Source: Bacillus mobilis | GTDB lineage: Bacteria > Bacillota > Bacilli > Bacillales > Bacillaceae_G | Length of the DNA: 64,000 nt | Assembly: GCF_001884045.1 (NCBI RefSeq) | Contig: NZ_MACF01000119.1 | Location: 248,001-312,000 of the forward strand | Reading direction: 5' to 3' | In this document: positions 33,680 through 42,290 of the stretch, piece by piece | Numbering within the stretch: position 1 is the stretch's first letter | How the letters are laid out: every line of letters begins with the position of its first letter | Translations under genes and position numbers: made by a program | The notes under the pieces: model-generated | Database searches by the model: none | What the model was told of the DNA's origin: nothing | The model's input: the letters and a program-made list of their open reading frames with translations, nothing else

Positions 33680-33832
33680 ATATACTACGTAAAATTAATT
33701 AAAGGTCAATCATTCTATGCTTTTGATCATCGTTTCTTAATGTCTGAAGAAGAAAAGGTTTCAGAGAAAGTTTATAATTACTTACGTCGTAATGAATTTT
33801 TTGAAGTACGTAAAGAAGAATATTCTGCTTAA
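33680..33832 (+). CDS. 50-residue micro-protein with an apparent ATA start codon
   Basis: The frame IYYVKLIKGQSFYAFDHRFL ... RKEEYSA is open to TAA and ends just before a very strong terminator (33838). An ideal SD (GAGGAGG) lies 8 bases before ATA at 33680; there is no in-frame ATG, GTG or TTG nearby. Presumably the ancestral start was ATG (MYYVKL...). The gene may be inactivated, weakly expressed from AUA, or this is a sequence error. Confidence 0.5.
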   Translation: MYYVKLIKGQSFYAFDHRFLMSEEEKVSEKVYNYLRRNEFFEVRKEEYSA

Positions 33833-33837
33833 AGCAT

Positions 33838-33887
33838 AAAAAACATCAAGAAATTATCCACTTGTGATAATTTCTTGATGTTTTTAT
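33838..33887 (+). terminator. Strong intrinsic terminator
   Basis: An 18-bp near-perfect stem (AAACATCAAGAAATTATC) with a 7-base loop is followed by TTTTTATTTG. It ends the 50-residue ORF. Confidence 0.88.
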
Positions 33888-33991
33888 TTGACGTATCCTT
33901 ACTTTCAATAAATATTTAATCATAAGTTTTTTACATTTTGACTTATTTGTTTTATCAATTAACACATCAAATTTTTGACAAATCAAAAAGA

Positions 33992-34020
33992 TTGAAATCC
34001 ACTCATGAAACACGTATTAT
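33992..34020 (+). promoter_or_regulatory. Sigma-A type promoter of the MFS gene at 34119
   Basis: TTGAAA (33992-33997) and TATTAT (34015-34020) are separated by 17 bases. The 5' leader to 34119 is about 90 bases and contains a second SD-like site (AAGGAGG at 34065) with no standard start codon. Confidence 0.5.
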
Positions 34021-34118
34021 AGACTCTGACTCTAAAAAAGTTCGTTAATAATAATACATAAAATAAGGAGGTTTTATATACGAGTTTTTCATTTTAAAAG
34101 ACGGAGAGGTTTTATATT

Positions 34119-35321
34119 ATGTGGCGCAATAAAAATGTTTGGATTGTTTTAATTGGGGAGTTTATTGCTGGTCTAGGGCTATGGCTTGGTATTCTTGGCA
34201 ACCTTGAATTTATGCAAAAATATGTCCCTTCTGACTTTATGAAATCCGTTATATTATTTATCGGATTATTAGCAGGTGTTCTAGTCGGTCCTATGGCTGG
34301 TCGCGTCATTGATCAGTATGAAAAGAAAAAAGTTCTTCTTTATGCTGGATTCGGTCGTGTTATTAGTGTTATTTTTATGTTTTTCGCTATCCAATTTGAA
34401 AGTATTGCCTTTATGATTGCATTTATGGTTGCTCTTCAAATTTCAGCAGCATTTTACTTCCCTGCATTACAATCTGTAATTCCTCTCATCGTACGTGAAC
34501 ATGAATTATTACAGATGAACGGTGTACATATGAATGTAGGTACAATCGCTCGTATTGCAGGTACTTCACTAGGTGGAATTCTTTTAGTTGTAATGAGTTT
34601 ACAGTATATGTATGCCTTCTCGATGGCTGCATACGCTTTATTATTCCTCTCAACATTCTTCCTACAATTCGAAGATAAGAAATCAACAACACCAAGTAAA
34701 CAAGCTGCAAAAGATAATAGCTTTATGGAAGTATTTCGTATATTAAAAGGCATTCCTATTGCTTTTACAGCACTTATATTAAGTATTATCCCTCTATTAT
34801 TTATAACTGGATTTAATTTAATGGTAATTAACATAAGTGAAATGCAACATGATCCAACGATTAAAGGCTTTATATATACAATTGAAGGTGTCGCATTTAT
34901 GTTAGGGGCCTTCGTTATTAAACGTTTATCTGACCATTTCAAACCTGAAAAATTACTATATTTCTTCGCAGTTTGTACCGCTTTTGCACATCTATCGTTG
35001 TTCTTTAGCGATATAAAATGGATGTCACTTACATCATTTGGTTTGTTTGGTTTTAGTGTCGGTTGCTTCTTCCCTATTATGTCGACAATTTTCCAAACGA
35101 AAGTGGAAAAAAGCTATCACGGCCGTCTTTTCTCATTCCGTAATATGTTTGAGAGAGTTATGTTCCAAATTGTCTTACTTGGCACAGGTTTCTTCTTAGA
35201 TACGATTGATTTACAGTACATGGTATTAATTTTCGGTGTCATTTCACTATTAATTATTTTCATTTCATTATCTAAACAGAAACAATATGAAAAACAACCT
35301 TCACAATCTGCGAATTTATAA
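34119..35321 (+). CDS. MFS transporter
   Basis: A 400-residue, about 12-TM major facilitator protein. Motif A-like GRVIDQYEKKKVLLYAG lies between TM2 and TM3, and a second-half cytoplasmic loop VIKRLSDHFKPEKLLYFF is visible. It resembles macrolide/YxlH-type exporters of Bacillus. SD GGAGAGG before ATG at 34119. The leader holds a second, stronger SD about 50 bases upstream, which may mark a leader peptide with a non-ATG start. Followed by a strong terminator. Confidence 0.86.
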   Translation: MWRNKNVWIVLIGEFIAGLGLWLGILGNLEFMQKYVPSDFMKSVILFIGLLAGVLVGPMAGRVIDQYEKKKVLLYAGFGRVISVIFMFFAIQFESIAFMIAFMVALQISAAFYFPALQSVIPLIVREHELLQMNGVHMNVGTIARIAGTSLGGILLVVMSLQYMYAFSMAAYALLFLSTFFLQFEDKKSTTPSKQAAKDNSFMEVFRILKGIPIAFTALILSIIPLLFITGFNLMVINISEMQHDPTIKGFIYTIEGVAFMLGAFVIKRLSDHFKPEKLLYFFAVCTAFAHLSLFFSDIKWMSLTSFGLFGFSVGCFFPIMSTIFQTKVEKSYHGRLFSFRNMFERVMFQIVLLGTGFFLDTIDLQYMVLIFGVISLLIIFISLSKQKQYEKQPSQSANL

Positions 35322-35329
35322 CTTAAGAA

Positions 35330-35369
35330 AAGAAGCATGGATCATTAGATTAATCCATGCTTCTTTTTT
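35330..35369 (+). terminator. Intrinsic terminator of the MFS gene
   Basis: The 11-bp stem GAAGCATGGAT / ATCCATGCTTC is followed by TTTTTTA. Confidence 0.87.
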
Positions 35370-35469
35370 ATATATAATCTTATTTATTACGTTTACTGAA
35401 ATGATTTAAAGGAGTACCCCATTTTGCTTTCGAATATAATATATAAATAAGGTATATAGGAGGCGCAAA

Positions 35470-35772
35470 ATGTCTGATGGCATCCAGTTATTGATTATCC
35501 TTTTGGTTGTATTCGTTATGTTTAGCATCATAAACTTTTTAGCAATTTCCCTATCTCAACATAGCTTTAAAAGGAGAATTGTGGCAGGCTTCTTATTTTT
35601 ACTGCTAACACCTATTATTTTTTTGACAACTACGGCACTCACTTCTATATTCGATAACGCTGGTTTTGGATCAATTAACCTATCCTCTTCTATTATAAAC
35701 GTGTATATTTTAAACGGTATTGTCATCCTTTTTTCCGCATCATTTATCCTCAAAAAACAAAATATAAGATAG
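35470..35772 (+). CDS. 100-residue membrane protein, three helices
   Basis: An unrecognised membrane protein with predicted helices at about 6-27, 38-58 and 73-93 (LLIILLVVFVMFSIINFLAI; IVAGFLFLLLTPIIF; IINVYILNGIVILFSASF). The connecting loop SIFDNAGFGSINLSS is predicted to be outside. SD AGGAGG 6 bases from the ATG, and a hairpin terminator follows. No homologue is recalled. Confidence 0.68.
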   Translation: MSDGIQLLIILLVVFVMFSIINFLAISLSQHSFKRRIVAGFLFLLLTPIIFLTTTALTSIFDNAGFGSINLSSSIINVYILNGIVILFSASFILKKQNIR

Positions 35773-35780
35773 CACACTAT

Positions 35781-35818
35781 GCATGAATCTGGATTACGTT
35801 AGATTCATGCCTTTTTAT
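35781..35818 (+). terminator. Intrinsic terminator
   Basis: The 10-bp stem GCATGAATCT / AGATTCATGC is followed by CTTTTTATTTT. Confidence 0.82.
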
Positions 35819-35949
35819 TTTAAAAACCTCCCATTTCCCCAATTTTTATGTGAAATTAAATAATTCTTTATAAAAATTTAAACTTTATTTATTACAATAT
35901 CCCTATCGTATTCGCACGTTTATTGAAAACAAAATGAAAGGAGCACAAA

Positions 35950-36312
35950 ATGAAAAAGATTCTATTGATTATTCCTATATTCATCGTTCTACTTAGCGGT
36001 TGTAGCAATAATGACATATACGGTTCTTGGGAAGTCATTGATAACAAAAACGGTCTCTGTCCTACATCTTATAAATTTGAAACAGTTGTAAAAGAAGAAA
36101 AGAAAGAAAAAATTGTGCAAAACTTAGTGGAAATGCAAACAACGAAGAAAAAAGAAGATTTATACAAAGGTTCCTTTGTAAAGGATTCTAACGCGTACCA
36201 CATTGATTATGGTAACTCATTTACATCTGATCAAACTTTAAAAGTTGTCGATGGAAAATTAAACGTATACTTTTATGCAGTTGAAAAATTATGTACATAT
36301 AAGAAGAAATGA
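35950..36312 (+). CDS. Small lipoprotein
   Basis: A 120-residue lipoprotein: signal peptide KKILLIIPIFIVLLSGC with lipobox LSGC (C18). The mature part (IYGSWEVIDNKNGLCPTSYK ... VYFYAVEKLCTYKKK) is beta-rich and has two further cysteines, possibly a disulfide. It has a lipocalin-like WEV start, but no family can be named. SD AAAGGAG; a terminator follows. Confidence 0.75.
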   Translation: MKKILLIIPIFIVLLSGCSNNDIYGSWEVIDNKNGLCPTSYKFETVVKEEKKEKIVQNLVEMQTTKKKEDLYKGSFVKDSNAYHIDYGNSFTSDQTLKVVDGKLNVYFYAVEKLCTYKKK

Positions 36313-36327
36313 TTACACTTCACTTAA

Positions 36328-36358
36328 AACGCAGAAAATATTTTCTGCGTTATTTTTA
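36328..36358 (+). terminator. Intrinsic terminator of the lipoprotein gene
   Basis: The palindromic 12-bp arm AACGCAGAAAAT is followed by ATTTTTAT. Confidence 0.82.
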
Positions 36359-36477
36359 TCCTCCCTCTAAATTTGTCAATCGTTTTAATTTTCATAAAAA
36401 AATGATAAAATGTAACCATGTGTTTTCAGAATAATTAAAAACGCAGAAAGAAAACACAGTTTTTAGGAGGGGTTTTG

Positions 36478-37677
36478 ATGACTTACACGTTAGCAACTAG
36501 AATGAAAGCATTCCAATCTTCTATATTTAGTGAATTAGGGGCTTATAAAAAAGAAAAAATTGCAGCAGGTCACAAAATGATTGATTTAAGTATCGGGAAT
36601 CCTGATATGCCACCTGCTGACTTCGTAAGGGAAGAAATGGTACATACAGCAAGTGAAAAAGAAAGCTATGGATACACATTAAGTGGTATTCAAGAATTTC
36701 ACGAAGCTGTAACTGAATATTATAACAACACTCATAACGTTATTTTAAATGCCGATAAAGAAGTTTTATTATTAATGGGTTCACAAGACGGACTCGTTCA
36801 TTTACCTATGGTTTATGCGAATCCGGGAGATATTATATTAGTTCCTGATCCAGGATATACAGCTTATGAAACAGGTATTCAAATGGCTGGTGCAACATCT
36901 TATTACATGCCATTAAAGAAAGAGAATGAATTCTTACCTAACTTAGAGCTAATTCCTGAAGAAATTGCCGATAAAGCGAAGATGATGATTTTAAACTTCC
37001 CAGGGAATCCAGTTCCGGCTATGGCTCATGAAGATTTCTTTAAAGAAGTAATTGCATTCGCGAAAAAGCATAACATTATTGTTGTCCATGATTTTGCTTA
37101 TGCTGAATTTTATTTTGATGGTAATAAGCCAATTAGCTTCCTCTCAGTACCTGGGGCTAAAGAAGTTGGCGTAGAAATCAACTCTTTGTCAAAAAGTTAT
37201 AGTTTAGCAGGTAGCCGTATTGGTTATATGATTGGTAATGAAGAAATTGTTCGTGCACTTACGCAATTTAAATCAAATACAGATTACGGTGTGTTTTTAC
37301 CAATTCAAAAAGCAGCATCAGCTGCACTAAGAAATGGCGCTTCGTTTTGCGAGAAAAATCGCAGTATTTATCAAAAACGTAGAGATACTTTAGTTGATGG
37401 ATTCCGAACATTTGGTTGGAATGTTGATAAACCAGCTGGTAGTATGTTCGTCTGGGCCAAAATTCCGAAGGGCTGGACTTCTATAGATTTTGCTTATGCG
37501 TTAATGGATCGTGCGAATGTCGTTGTTACACCAGGTCATGCATTTGGACCTCACGGAGAAGGCTTTGTACGTATTGCACTCGTTCAAGATAAAGATGTGT
37601 TACAACAAGTTGTTGAAAACATTAGAAATAGTGGTATTTTTTCTCTTGAAAAAGTAAATGAATTAGTTAAAAATTAA
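36478..37677 (+). CDS. PLP-dependent class I/II aminotransferase (PatA/DapL-like)
   Basis: A 399-residue fold-type I aminotransferase. Visible motifs: IDLSIGNPDMPP, MGSQDGLVHLP, LNFPGNPVPA, VHDFAYAEFYFDG (PLP-ring Asp and Tyr) and the Schiff-base lysine in INSLSKSYSLAGSRIGY, then FVRIALV (substrate Arg). It belongs to the group annotated as LL-diaminopimelate or PatA-like aminotransferase; the true substrate is unproven. ATG at 36478 is preferred over TTG at 36475 for SD AGGAGGGG. The FabZ-like gene follows after a hairpin. Confidence 0.9.
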   Translation: MTYTLATRMKAFQSSIFSELGAYKKEKIAAGHKMIDLSIGNPDMPPADFVREEMVHTASEKESYGYTLSGIQEFHEAVTEYYNNTHNVILNADKEVLLLMGSQDGLVHLPMVYANPGDIILVPDPGYTAYETGIQMAGATSYYMPLKKENEFLPNLELIPEEIADKAKMMILNFPGNPVPAMAHEDFFKEVIAFAKKHNIIVVHDFAYAEFYFDGNKPISFLSVPGAKEVGVEINSLSKSYSLAGSRIGYMIGNEEIVRALTQFKSNTDYGVFLPIQKAASAALRNGASFCEKNRSIYQKRRDTLVDGFRTFGWNVDKPAGSMFVWAKIPKGWTSIDFAYALMDRANVVVTPGHAFGPHGEGFVRIALVQDKDVLQQVVENIRNSGIFSLEKVNELVKN

Positions 37678-37683
37678 TGATAA

Positions 37684-37706
37684 CTCCCCTGCTTAACCGT
37701 AGCAGG
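37684..37706 (+). terminator. Hairpin between aminotransferase and FabZ-like gene
   Basis: The stem CCCCTGC/GCAGGGG with a 9-base loop is followed by TATTATT, a weak T-run. It may be a partial terminator or attenuator in an operon. Confidence 0.55.
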
Positions 37707-37733
37707 GGTATTATTCATTGGAGGTACTTTCAT

Positions 37734-38132
37734 ATGCACATTAAAGACACTCTTCCTCATCGTTATCCATTTTTAATGATTGATAAAGTAACAAATGTAA
37801 AACATGGTGAATCCGTTACGGGATATAAACTCATTACGAATAATGAATGGTTTATAAATGATAGTCAAAAACATATGCCTCATATGCTAATTGTAGAAGC
37901 ACTTGCTCAGCTTAGTGCATTTGTACATCCAAATGACTCTGAAGGTCTTGGCTTCCTCTCCTCATTAGATGGAGTTGAATTTCACGCAAAAGCATATCCC
38001 GGTGATAAACTTGATTTACATTATAAGCTAACTCGCAATCGTCGAGGTTTTATTCTCGGTAAAGGTACTGCAACTGTTAATAATCAGCCGATTGTAACTG
38101 TGGAAAAGCTATTCATATATCAAGCAGATTAG
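37734..38132 (+). CDS. FabZ-like beta-hydroxyacyl-ACP dehydratase (hotdog fold)
   Basis: A 132-residue single-domain hotdog protein. It has the FabZ signature LPHRYPFLMIDKV with the catalytic His, and the active-site helix MLIVEALAQLSA with the catalytic Glu. GVEFHAKAYPGDKLDLHYKL is the typical second half. It may be a second FabZ or a hydratase with a different acyl substrate. ATG at 37734 follows TTGGAGG; the frame upstream is not coding. Confidence 0.85.
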   Translation: MHIKDTLPHRYPFLMIDKVTNVKHGESVTGYKLITNNEWFINDSQKHMPHMLIVEALAQLSAFVHPNDSEGLGFLSSLDGVEFHAKAYPGDKLDLHYKLTRNRRGFILGKGTATVNNQPIVTVEKLFIYQAD

Positions 38133-38223
38133 AGACGATTTAATCCGCGGGGTATCTACCTCCTACAAATTTGTCTCACCAACTTGAGCAGAGTAAACAA
38201 ATTACTTGGTTAGGAGCAGGAAA

Positions 38224-39054
38224 ATGGAAAGTACTATCGGTATTGATGCTGGAGGAACATTAACGAAAATTGCTTATTTGAACGAACAAAAACAATTAGC
38301 TTTTGAAAAATTTTATTCAAATGAACAAGATAAAATAATAGATTGGCTTAAGAAAAACACTCGTATAAAACAAATATGTATTACAGGTGGTAAAGCGAAG
38401 CAATTACAGCTACTACTTTCAGACTCATATAAAATAGTAGAACGAAATGAATTTGAAGCTACTCTATTAGGTGTCCAATACATATTAAAAGAAGAAAAAT
38501 ATGATATAAATAACTTTATATTAACAAATATCGGTACAGGTACTTCCATTCATTACGTTTATAATGACCAATATATTCGCGCTGGCGGAACTGGTGTTGG
38601 CGGTGGTACTATTATGGGGCTTTCAAAATTATTAACAAATATAGATCATTTTGAAGATGTGATTCCGTTAACAAAAGTAGGTTCTAGAAAAGCACTAGAT
38701 ATTACGGTTGGAGATATTTATGATGGCATTCTCTCTCCTATTGATAATAGCTTAACTGCAAGTAATTTCGGCAAAGCTACTAAAACAGACTCGAATTTTA
38801 GTAGCTCTGATATACTAGCAACTGTGCAAGGACTTGTCGGTGAAGTCGTTACTGCATTAAGCCTTCAATTCGCCGAAACAAAAAACATTGACCATATTAT
38901 TTATATTGGTTCGACTCTTTGTAATAACGTACAACTCCAAAATATTATTAGTAACTACACAAAATATCAAAATAAAACACCAATCTTTTTACGCGATGGT
39001 GGTAATAGCGGTGCGATTGGTGCTCTACTTCATGTTACAGATAAAAAAAGCTGA
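38224..39054 (+). CDS. coaW: Type II pantothenate kinase
   Basis: A 276-residue ASKHA-fold kinase for the first step of CoA synthesis. The phosphate loop [17 protein letters not shown], the glycine-rich [12 protein letters not shown] and [13 protein letters not shown] are visible, and [11 protein letters not shown] with [15 protein letters not shown] closes the second ATP-binding half. This is the staphylococcal CoaW type. ATG at 38224 follows AGGAGCAGG. A stand-alone CoaB-like gene lies at 53938 in the same window. Confidence 0.9.
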   Translation: MESTIGIDAGGTLTKIAYLNEQKQLAFEKFYSNEQDKIIDWLKKNTRIKQICITGGKAKQLQLLLSDSYKIVERNEFEATLLGVQYILKEEKYDINNFILTNIGTGTSIHYVYNDQYIRAGGTGVGGGTIMGLSKLLTNIDHFEDVIPLTKVGSRKALDITVGDIYDGILSPIDNSLTASNFGKATKTDSNFSSSDILATVQGLVGEVVTALSLQFAETKNIDHIIYIGSTLCNNVQLQNIISNYTKYQNKTPIFLRDGGNSGAIGALLHVTDKKS

Positions 39055-39072
39055 CACTTGTCAGCTTTTTTG
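39044..39072. terminator. Bidirectional intrinsic terminator
   Basis: The palindrome with arm AAAAAAGCTGACA overlaps the stops of both coaW and the convergent 2H phosphoesterase gene, with T-runs on both strands. Confidence 0.87.
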
Positions 39073-39570
39073 CAACGGTACTTCAAATTCAATAATTGAT
39101 TCTCCGTTCTCTCCAATTCGCTCTACACTAATTCTATCAACTACACATTGTAACTTTTCAGGGAAACTTGGAATATCTTTAGCTACTTCAGCAGCTAACT
39201 CAGCACTTTCTTTTCTCCCGACTGTTACATGCGGTATGTACGGTATATCTTCTTTCAAAAATTGTAATAAAGCTTCTGTATACAGCAAATCATGCAATTC
39301 GTCTATTTGTTCTTTCCCTCCCTCAACTTCTAAAAACAAATAGTTTCCTACACTAGTAATACGATTTGCAAACTCAATTTCAATTTTACCTACCCCTTTT
39401 GATAAATTCAAAATATGAGATTTTAATTCATCATCTGAAATATCACTCTTAAATGGAAATACAATTGTTATATGAGGTGGAATTAACCCAAATAAAGGAT
39501 CATATTTTTGTCTAATGTTCTCTATTTTATTGATGGACATGTTATTTAAAAAAACTAAAATTGTGCGCAT
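39061..39570 (-). CDS. 2H phosphoesterase / 2'-5' RNA ligase family protein
   Basis: A 169-residue protein with the two HxT/S motifs that define the 2H superfamily: PPHITIVFPF (about 32-41) and YIPHVTVGR (about 109-117). These form a bilobed active site for cyclic-phosphate or RNA-end chemistry. It resembles Bacillus YjcG-like proteins. Substrate unknown. SD GAGGGG. Confidence 0.86.
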   Translation of the reverse strand: MRTILVFLNNMSINKIENIRQKYDPLFGLIPPHITIVFPFKSDISDDELKSHILNLSKGVGKIEIEFANRITSVGNYLFLEVEGGKEQIDELHDLLYTEALLQFLKEDIPYIPHVTVGRKESAELAAEVAKDIPSFPEKLQCVVDRISVERIGENGESIIEFEVPLQKS

Positions 39571-39662
39571 TTTTATCCCCTCATCTTTCCCTCGTTATAA
39601 TTTGTATCATATTCTATGACAGCCTGCCCTTCAACAGCTCGTTTTACCTACATATAAAAATA

Positions 39663-39689
39663 AAGAAACTTCTCAAATGAGAAGTTTTT
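39663..39689 (-). terminator. Intrinsic terminator of the CcdC-like gene
   Basis: The stem AAACTTCTC/GAGAAGTTT with a 4-base loop touches the stop codon at 39688. Confidence 0.75.
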
Positions 39690-40167
39690 ATATAGTGTGA
39701 TTATTATTTTCCTGCCAAACTTTCCTAAACTTTATATAACAAGCAATCCTCCAAGGAATAATATACGATACTGCAACAACATAAAATAATAAACCAATCG
39801 TTTGTTGATCTAAATCAACAATAAATTGTCTTGAACCATATCTCAAAATGACAAGTCCAATAAAAGTAATTAAAAAAGCAGCACTTTTTTTCGTATAAAT
39901 ATTCCCATCATCTCTCCGTTCATAATTTGTTAAAACTATAAGTGGTACGGCGAAAAGAACTCCAATGAATGCTGCTATAATAACTTGTAAAATAGCTGGA
40001 TGCATAGGACCAAAAAACCATAAAGCACCTGGTGTTAATAATAATAATGGCCACAAAATACGTTTTCCCGTCCCCTTAATTGGCTTATGCATAGAACGAT
40101 AACGACGCCAAAATATTAGTAGTGCAATACATAAAAATACGGTAATGAGTGAAGATGTATCTCTCAT
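39688..40167 (-). CDS. CcdC-like (DUF1453) membrane protein
   Basis: A 159-residue membrane protein with about five helices. The family-like segments are RRYRSMHKPIKGTGKRILWP after TM1, the TM region LLLTPGALWFFGPMHP, and YVVAVSYIIPWRIACYIKFR near the C-terminus. CcdC in B. subtilis lies by ccdA but is dispensable for cytochrome c biogenesis. Here it stands next to an ABC operon without cytochrome genes. Confidence 0.78.
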   Translation of the reverse strand: MRDTSSLITVFLCIALLIFWRRYRSMHKPIKGTGKRILWPLLLLTPGALWFFGPMHPAILQVIIAAFIGVLFAVPLIVLTNYERRDDGNIYTKKSAAFLITFIGLVILRYGSRQFIVDLDQQTIGLLFYVVAVSYIIPWRIACYIKFRKVWQENNNHTI

Positions 40168-40203
40168 TCGCTATCCTTCTCTCTTTAGTAATCTAATACT
40201 ATT

Positions 40204-40875
40204 TCAAATCGTTTTTTCGAATGATACTTTTCGAATAAATATACCACTAGTTACGATATAAAGAACAGTTAATCCAATTGAAATAACAGTAAAATATGGA
40301 ATATCTACTAAAGATCCATCACTGGTAAATAATAAACCAGTTATCCCTGCTTCCCCATAAAGCACACTATTTGTTGATAAGAAAAGGGATCCACCAATCA
40401 TCAGACCAATCCACTGAAATCTTTGTTTAAAAACTACTACCACTTGGAAGAAACATGCTGTTGTAACATAAAATAAAAATTGCAAAATAAATTGTTGTAC
40501 CGATTGCTCCCCAAAACTAACATTTACTAAATTATATTTTATGTCTTGTAAAAGCATAACTTGAAGAAATGAAAATAATGCAGATTGCAATACGATATAA
40601 CAAATTGCCCCGATAAAATATTGTATTCTCGTTACACCAAATGAAACAGCTAAACGAAAAAGCTCATCTTGAATGTTGAAAACACTCCCTACTATAAATA
40701 ACATAATTGCTATTGAAGGATTATTTATAATTTCAGGTAAATAACCAATGTTTACTCCATTTAAATGAGCAGCATTTAAAGCCCCTTTTATTAATAAAGC
40801 TACAATCCAAAATATTATAATTGCTTTATAATGAAAATTTATATGTAACTTCAACTGCTTCATTAACATCGTCAT
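40204..40875 (-). CDS. ABC transporter permease subunit
   Basis: A 223-residue membrane protein with about six helices (IIIFWIVALLIKGALNAAHL; INNPSIAIMLFIVGSVFNIQ; YFIGAICYIVLQSALFSFLQ). It is the last gene of a gntR-ATPase-permease operon and overlaps the ATPase gene by 4 bases (40872-40875), so they form one transporter. Such GntR/YtrA-linked ABC systems often respond to cell-wall antibiotics; that role is inferred. Confidence 0.82.
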   Translation of the reverse strand: MTMLMKQLKLHINFHYKAIIIFWIVALLIKGALNAAHLNGVNIGYLPEIINNPSIAIMLFIVGSVFNIQDELFRLAVSFGVTRIQYFIGAICYIVLQSALFSFLQVMLLQDIKYNLVNVSFGEQSVQQFILQFLFYVTTACFFQVVVVFKQRFQWIGLMIGGSLFLSTNSVLYGEAGITGLLFTSDGSLVDIPYFTVISIGLTVLYIVTSGIFIRKVSFEKTI

Positions 40876-41744
40876 TTCACTTCACCACCAGTTATATGTA
40901 TAAATAGTTTTTGTAATGTAATTCTATCGATTACTAAACCTTCTTTTTCAAGAGAGTAATAATCTTCATTAGAAAGTTCTTCCCATATAACATTAATGCC
41001 TTTATTCCCATAGACTTCTCGATTTATTACTTTCTTATTTACCGAAAATTTATCTACTTTATCTTTTTTTCCTGAAATAATATGACCTTGCTGCAATAAA
41101 TCTTCCACTGATGATTGAACAACTAGTTTTCCTTCTTTTATGATGATTACATCTTCAATCACATGGGTTACTTCTTCTACTAAATGTGTTGATAATATAA
41201 TTGTTCGTGGATACTCACCATAATCTTCTAGTAGTAAACTATAAAACAACTCTCGATGTGCTGCGTCCAAACCTGTAGTCGGTTCATCAAAAATTGTTAT
41301 TGGTGCCCTACTTGCTAATCCTTGAATAATTCCGACAACTGTTTGCATGCCGTGTGATAGTGTATGATATTTCACTGTCATATTAAGCTGAAATTTATCA
41401 ACGAGTTCTTCAGCATACTTTCCATCCCAGTTTTTATAAAACATGCTGCACATCTTAAATATTTCTTTTACTTTATAACTGAAATGCGCTTCTTCTTTCA
41501 CTCTAACAAAACAAATGTTTTGCATCGCTTTACTATTTTCAAAAACATGTTCACCAAATATTGATACACTTCCACTACTTGAAGTAATCTGGCCTGCAAG
41601 TAAATTTAATAGTGTCGTTTTTCCTGCTCCGTTTCTACCGAGTAAACCATATATTTTATGTTCTTCCAATGAAATCGTTACTTCATTTACTGCTACTTTC
41701 TTTTTGTACTTTTTCGTTACATCTTTCGTTTCAAGTGCAATCAT
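40872..41744 (-). CDS. ABC transporter ATP-binding protein
   Basis: A 290-residue ATPase: Walker A GLLGRNGAGKTTLL, Q-loop region NICFVRVKEEAHFSY, signature LSHGMQTVVG (a divergent LSGGQ), Walker B ITIFDEPTTGLD, and H-switch ILSTHLVEE. The C-terminal 80 residues are accessory. ATG at 41744 overlaps the GntR stop by 4 bases (ATGA), with SD GGGGAAAGAGGG inside gntR. Longer starts lack support. Confidence 0.9.
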   Translation of the reverse strand: MIALETKDVTKKYKKKVAVNEVTISLEEHKIYGLLGRNGAGKTTLLNLLAGQITSSSGSVSIFGEHVFENSKAMQNICFVRVKEEAHFSYKVKEIFKMCSMFYKNWDGKYAEELVDKFQLNMTVKYHTLSHGMQTVVGIIQGLASRAPITIFDEPTTGLDAAHRELFYSLLLEDYGEYPRTIILSTHLVEEVTHVIEDVIIIKEGKLVVQSSVEDLLQQGHIISGKKDKVDKFSVNKKVINREVYGNKGINVIWEELSNEDYYSLEKEGLVIDRITLQKLFIHITGGEVK

Positions 41745-42121
41745 CCCTCTTTCCCCTCCTTCATAATTTTTTGAATCATATCCATCAATTCGTCTTTGGA
41801 TATTTCTAATACTTTTGCTTCTTCCCATACTTTAGGTAAATATTCGGTCATAAAAGTATTTTGTCTTTTTTTAAGTACGACTTCTTTCGCTCCCTTTGCA
41901 ACAAACATCCCGATCCCTCTCTTTTTATATAGAATCCCTTCGTCCACTAATACATTTACCCCTTTAGCTGCAGTAGCTGGATTTATTTGTAACATCTTCG
42001 CAAATTGATTTGTTGATGGAACTTGTTCTTCTTCCAGTAATATGTCTTTTAAAATATCAGATTCAATCGTTTCTGCAATTTGTAAGTATATTAATTTATT
42101 TTGCTCCAGAGTAGGTTTCAC
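41741..42121 (-). CDS. GntR-family regulator (YtrA subfamily)
   Basis: A 126-residue YtrA-type GntR repressor: an N-terminal winged helix (YLQIAETIESDILKDIL, VPSTNQFAKMLQINPATAAK, GVNVLVDEGILYKKRGIGMF) and a short helical dimerisation tail. The start is GTG with SD AAGGTGG. It heads the operon with the ABC genes, and a 22-bp inverted repeat lies 25 bases upstream. Confidence 0.9.
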   Translation of the reverse strand: MKPTLEQNKLIYLQIAETIESDILKDILLEEEQVPSTNQFAKMLQINPATAAKGVNVLVDEGILYKKRGIGMFVAKGAKEVVLKKRQNTFMTEYLPKVWEEAKVLEISKDELMDMIQKIMKEGKEG

Positions 42122-42145
42122 AACTTCACCACCTTAGGTTCATAG

Positions 42146-42167
42146 GTTCATTACTTATGTAATTAAC
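42146..42167 (-). promoter_or_regulatory. Inverted-repeat operator candidate for the GntR repressor
   Basis: An imperfect 22-bp inverted repeat of form GTTxATTACxTAxGTAATxAAC lies just upstream of gntR. GntR/YtrA proteins bind such dyads in their own promoters. A direct repeat GAACCTAtGAACCTA is adjacent (about 42132-42148). Confidence 0.5.
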
Positions 42168-42210
42168 CATATCACATAAAAATATTTATTTCCATAAATT
42201 TCTTTTATAA

Positions 42211-42245
42211 AAAAGAGAGTCATTCGTTTAAGAATGACTCTCTTT
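42211..42245 (-). terminator. Intrinsic terminator of the DUF4825 lipoprotein gene
   Basis: The 13-bp stem AAGAGAGTCATTC / GAATGACTCTCTT with a 6-base loop is followed by TTTTTTATAA on the minus strand. Confidence 0.85.
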
Positions 42246-42290
42246 CTAAAATTTTGAAGTTTCAACTCTTGTTCTCAAATTCTTTTCATT

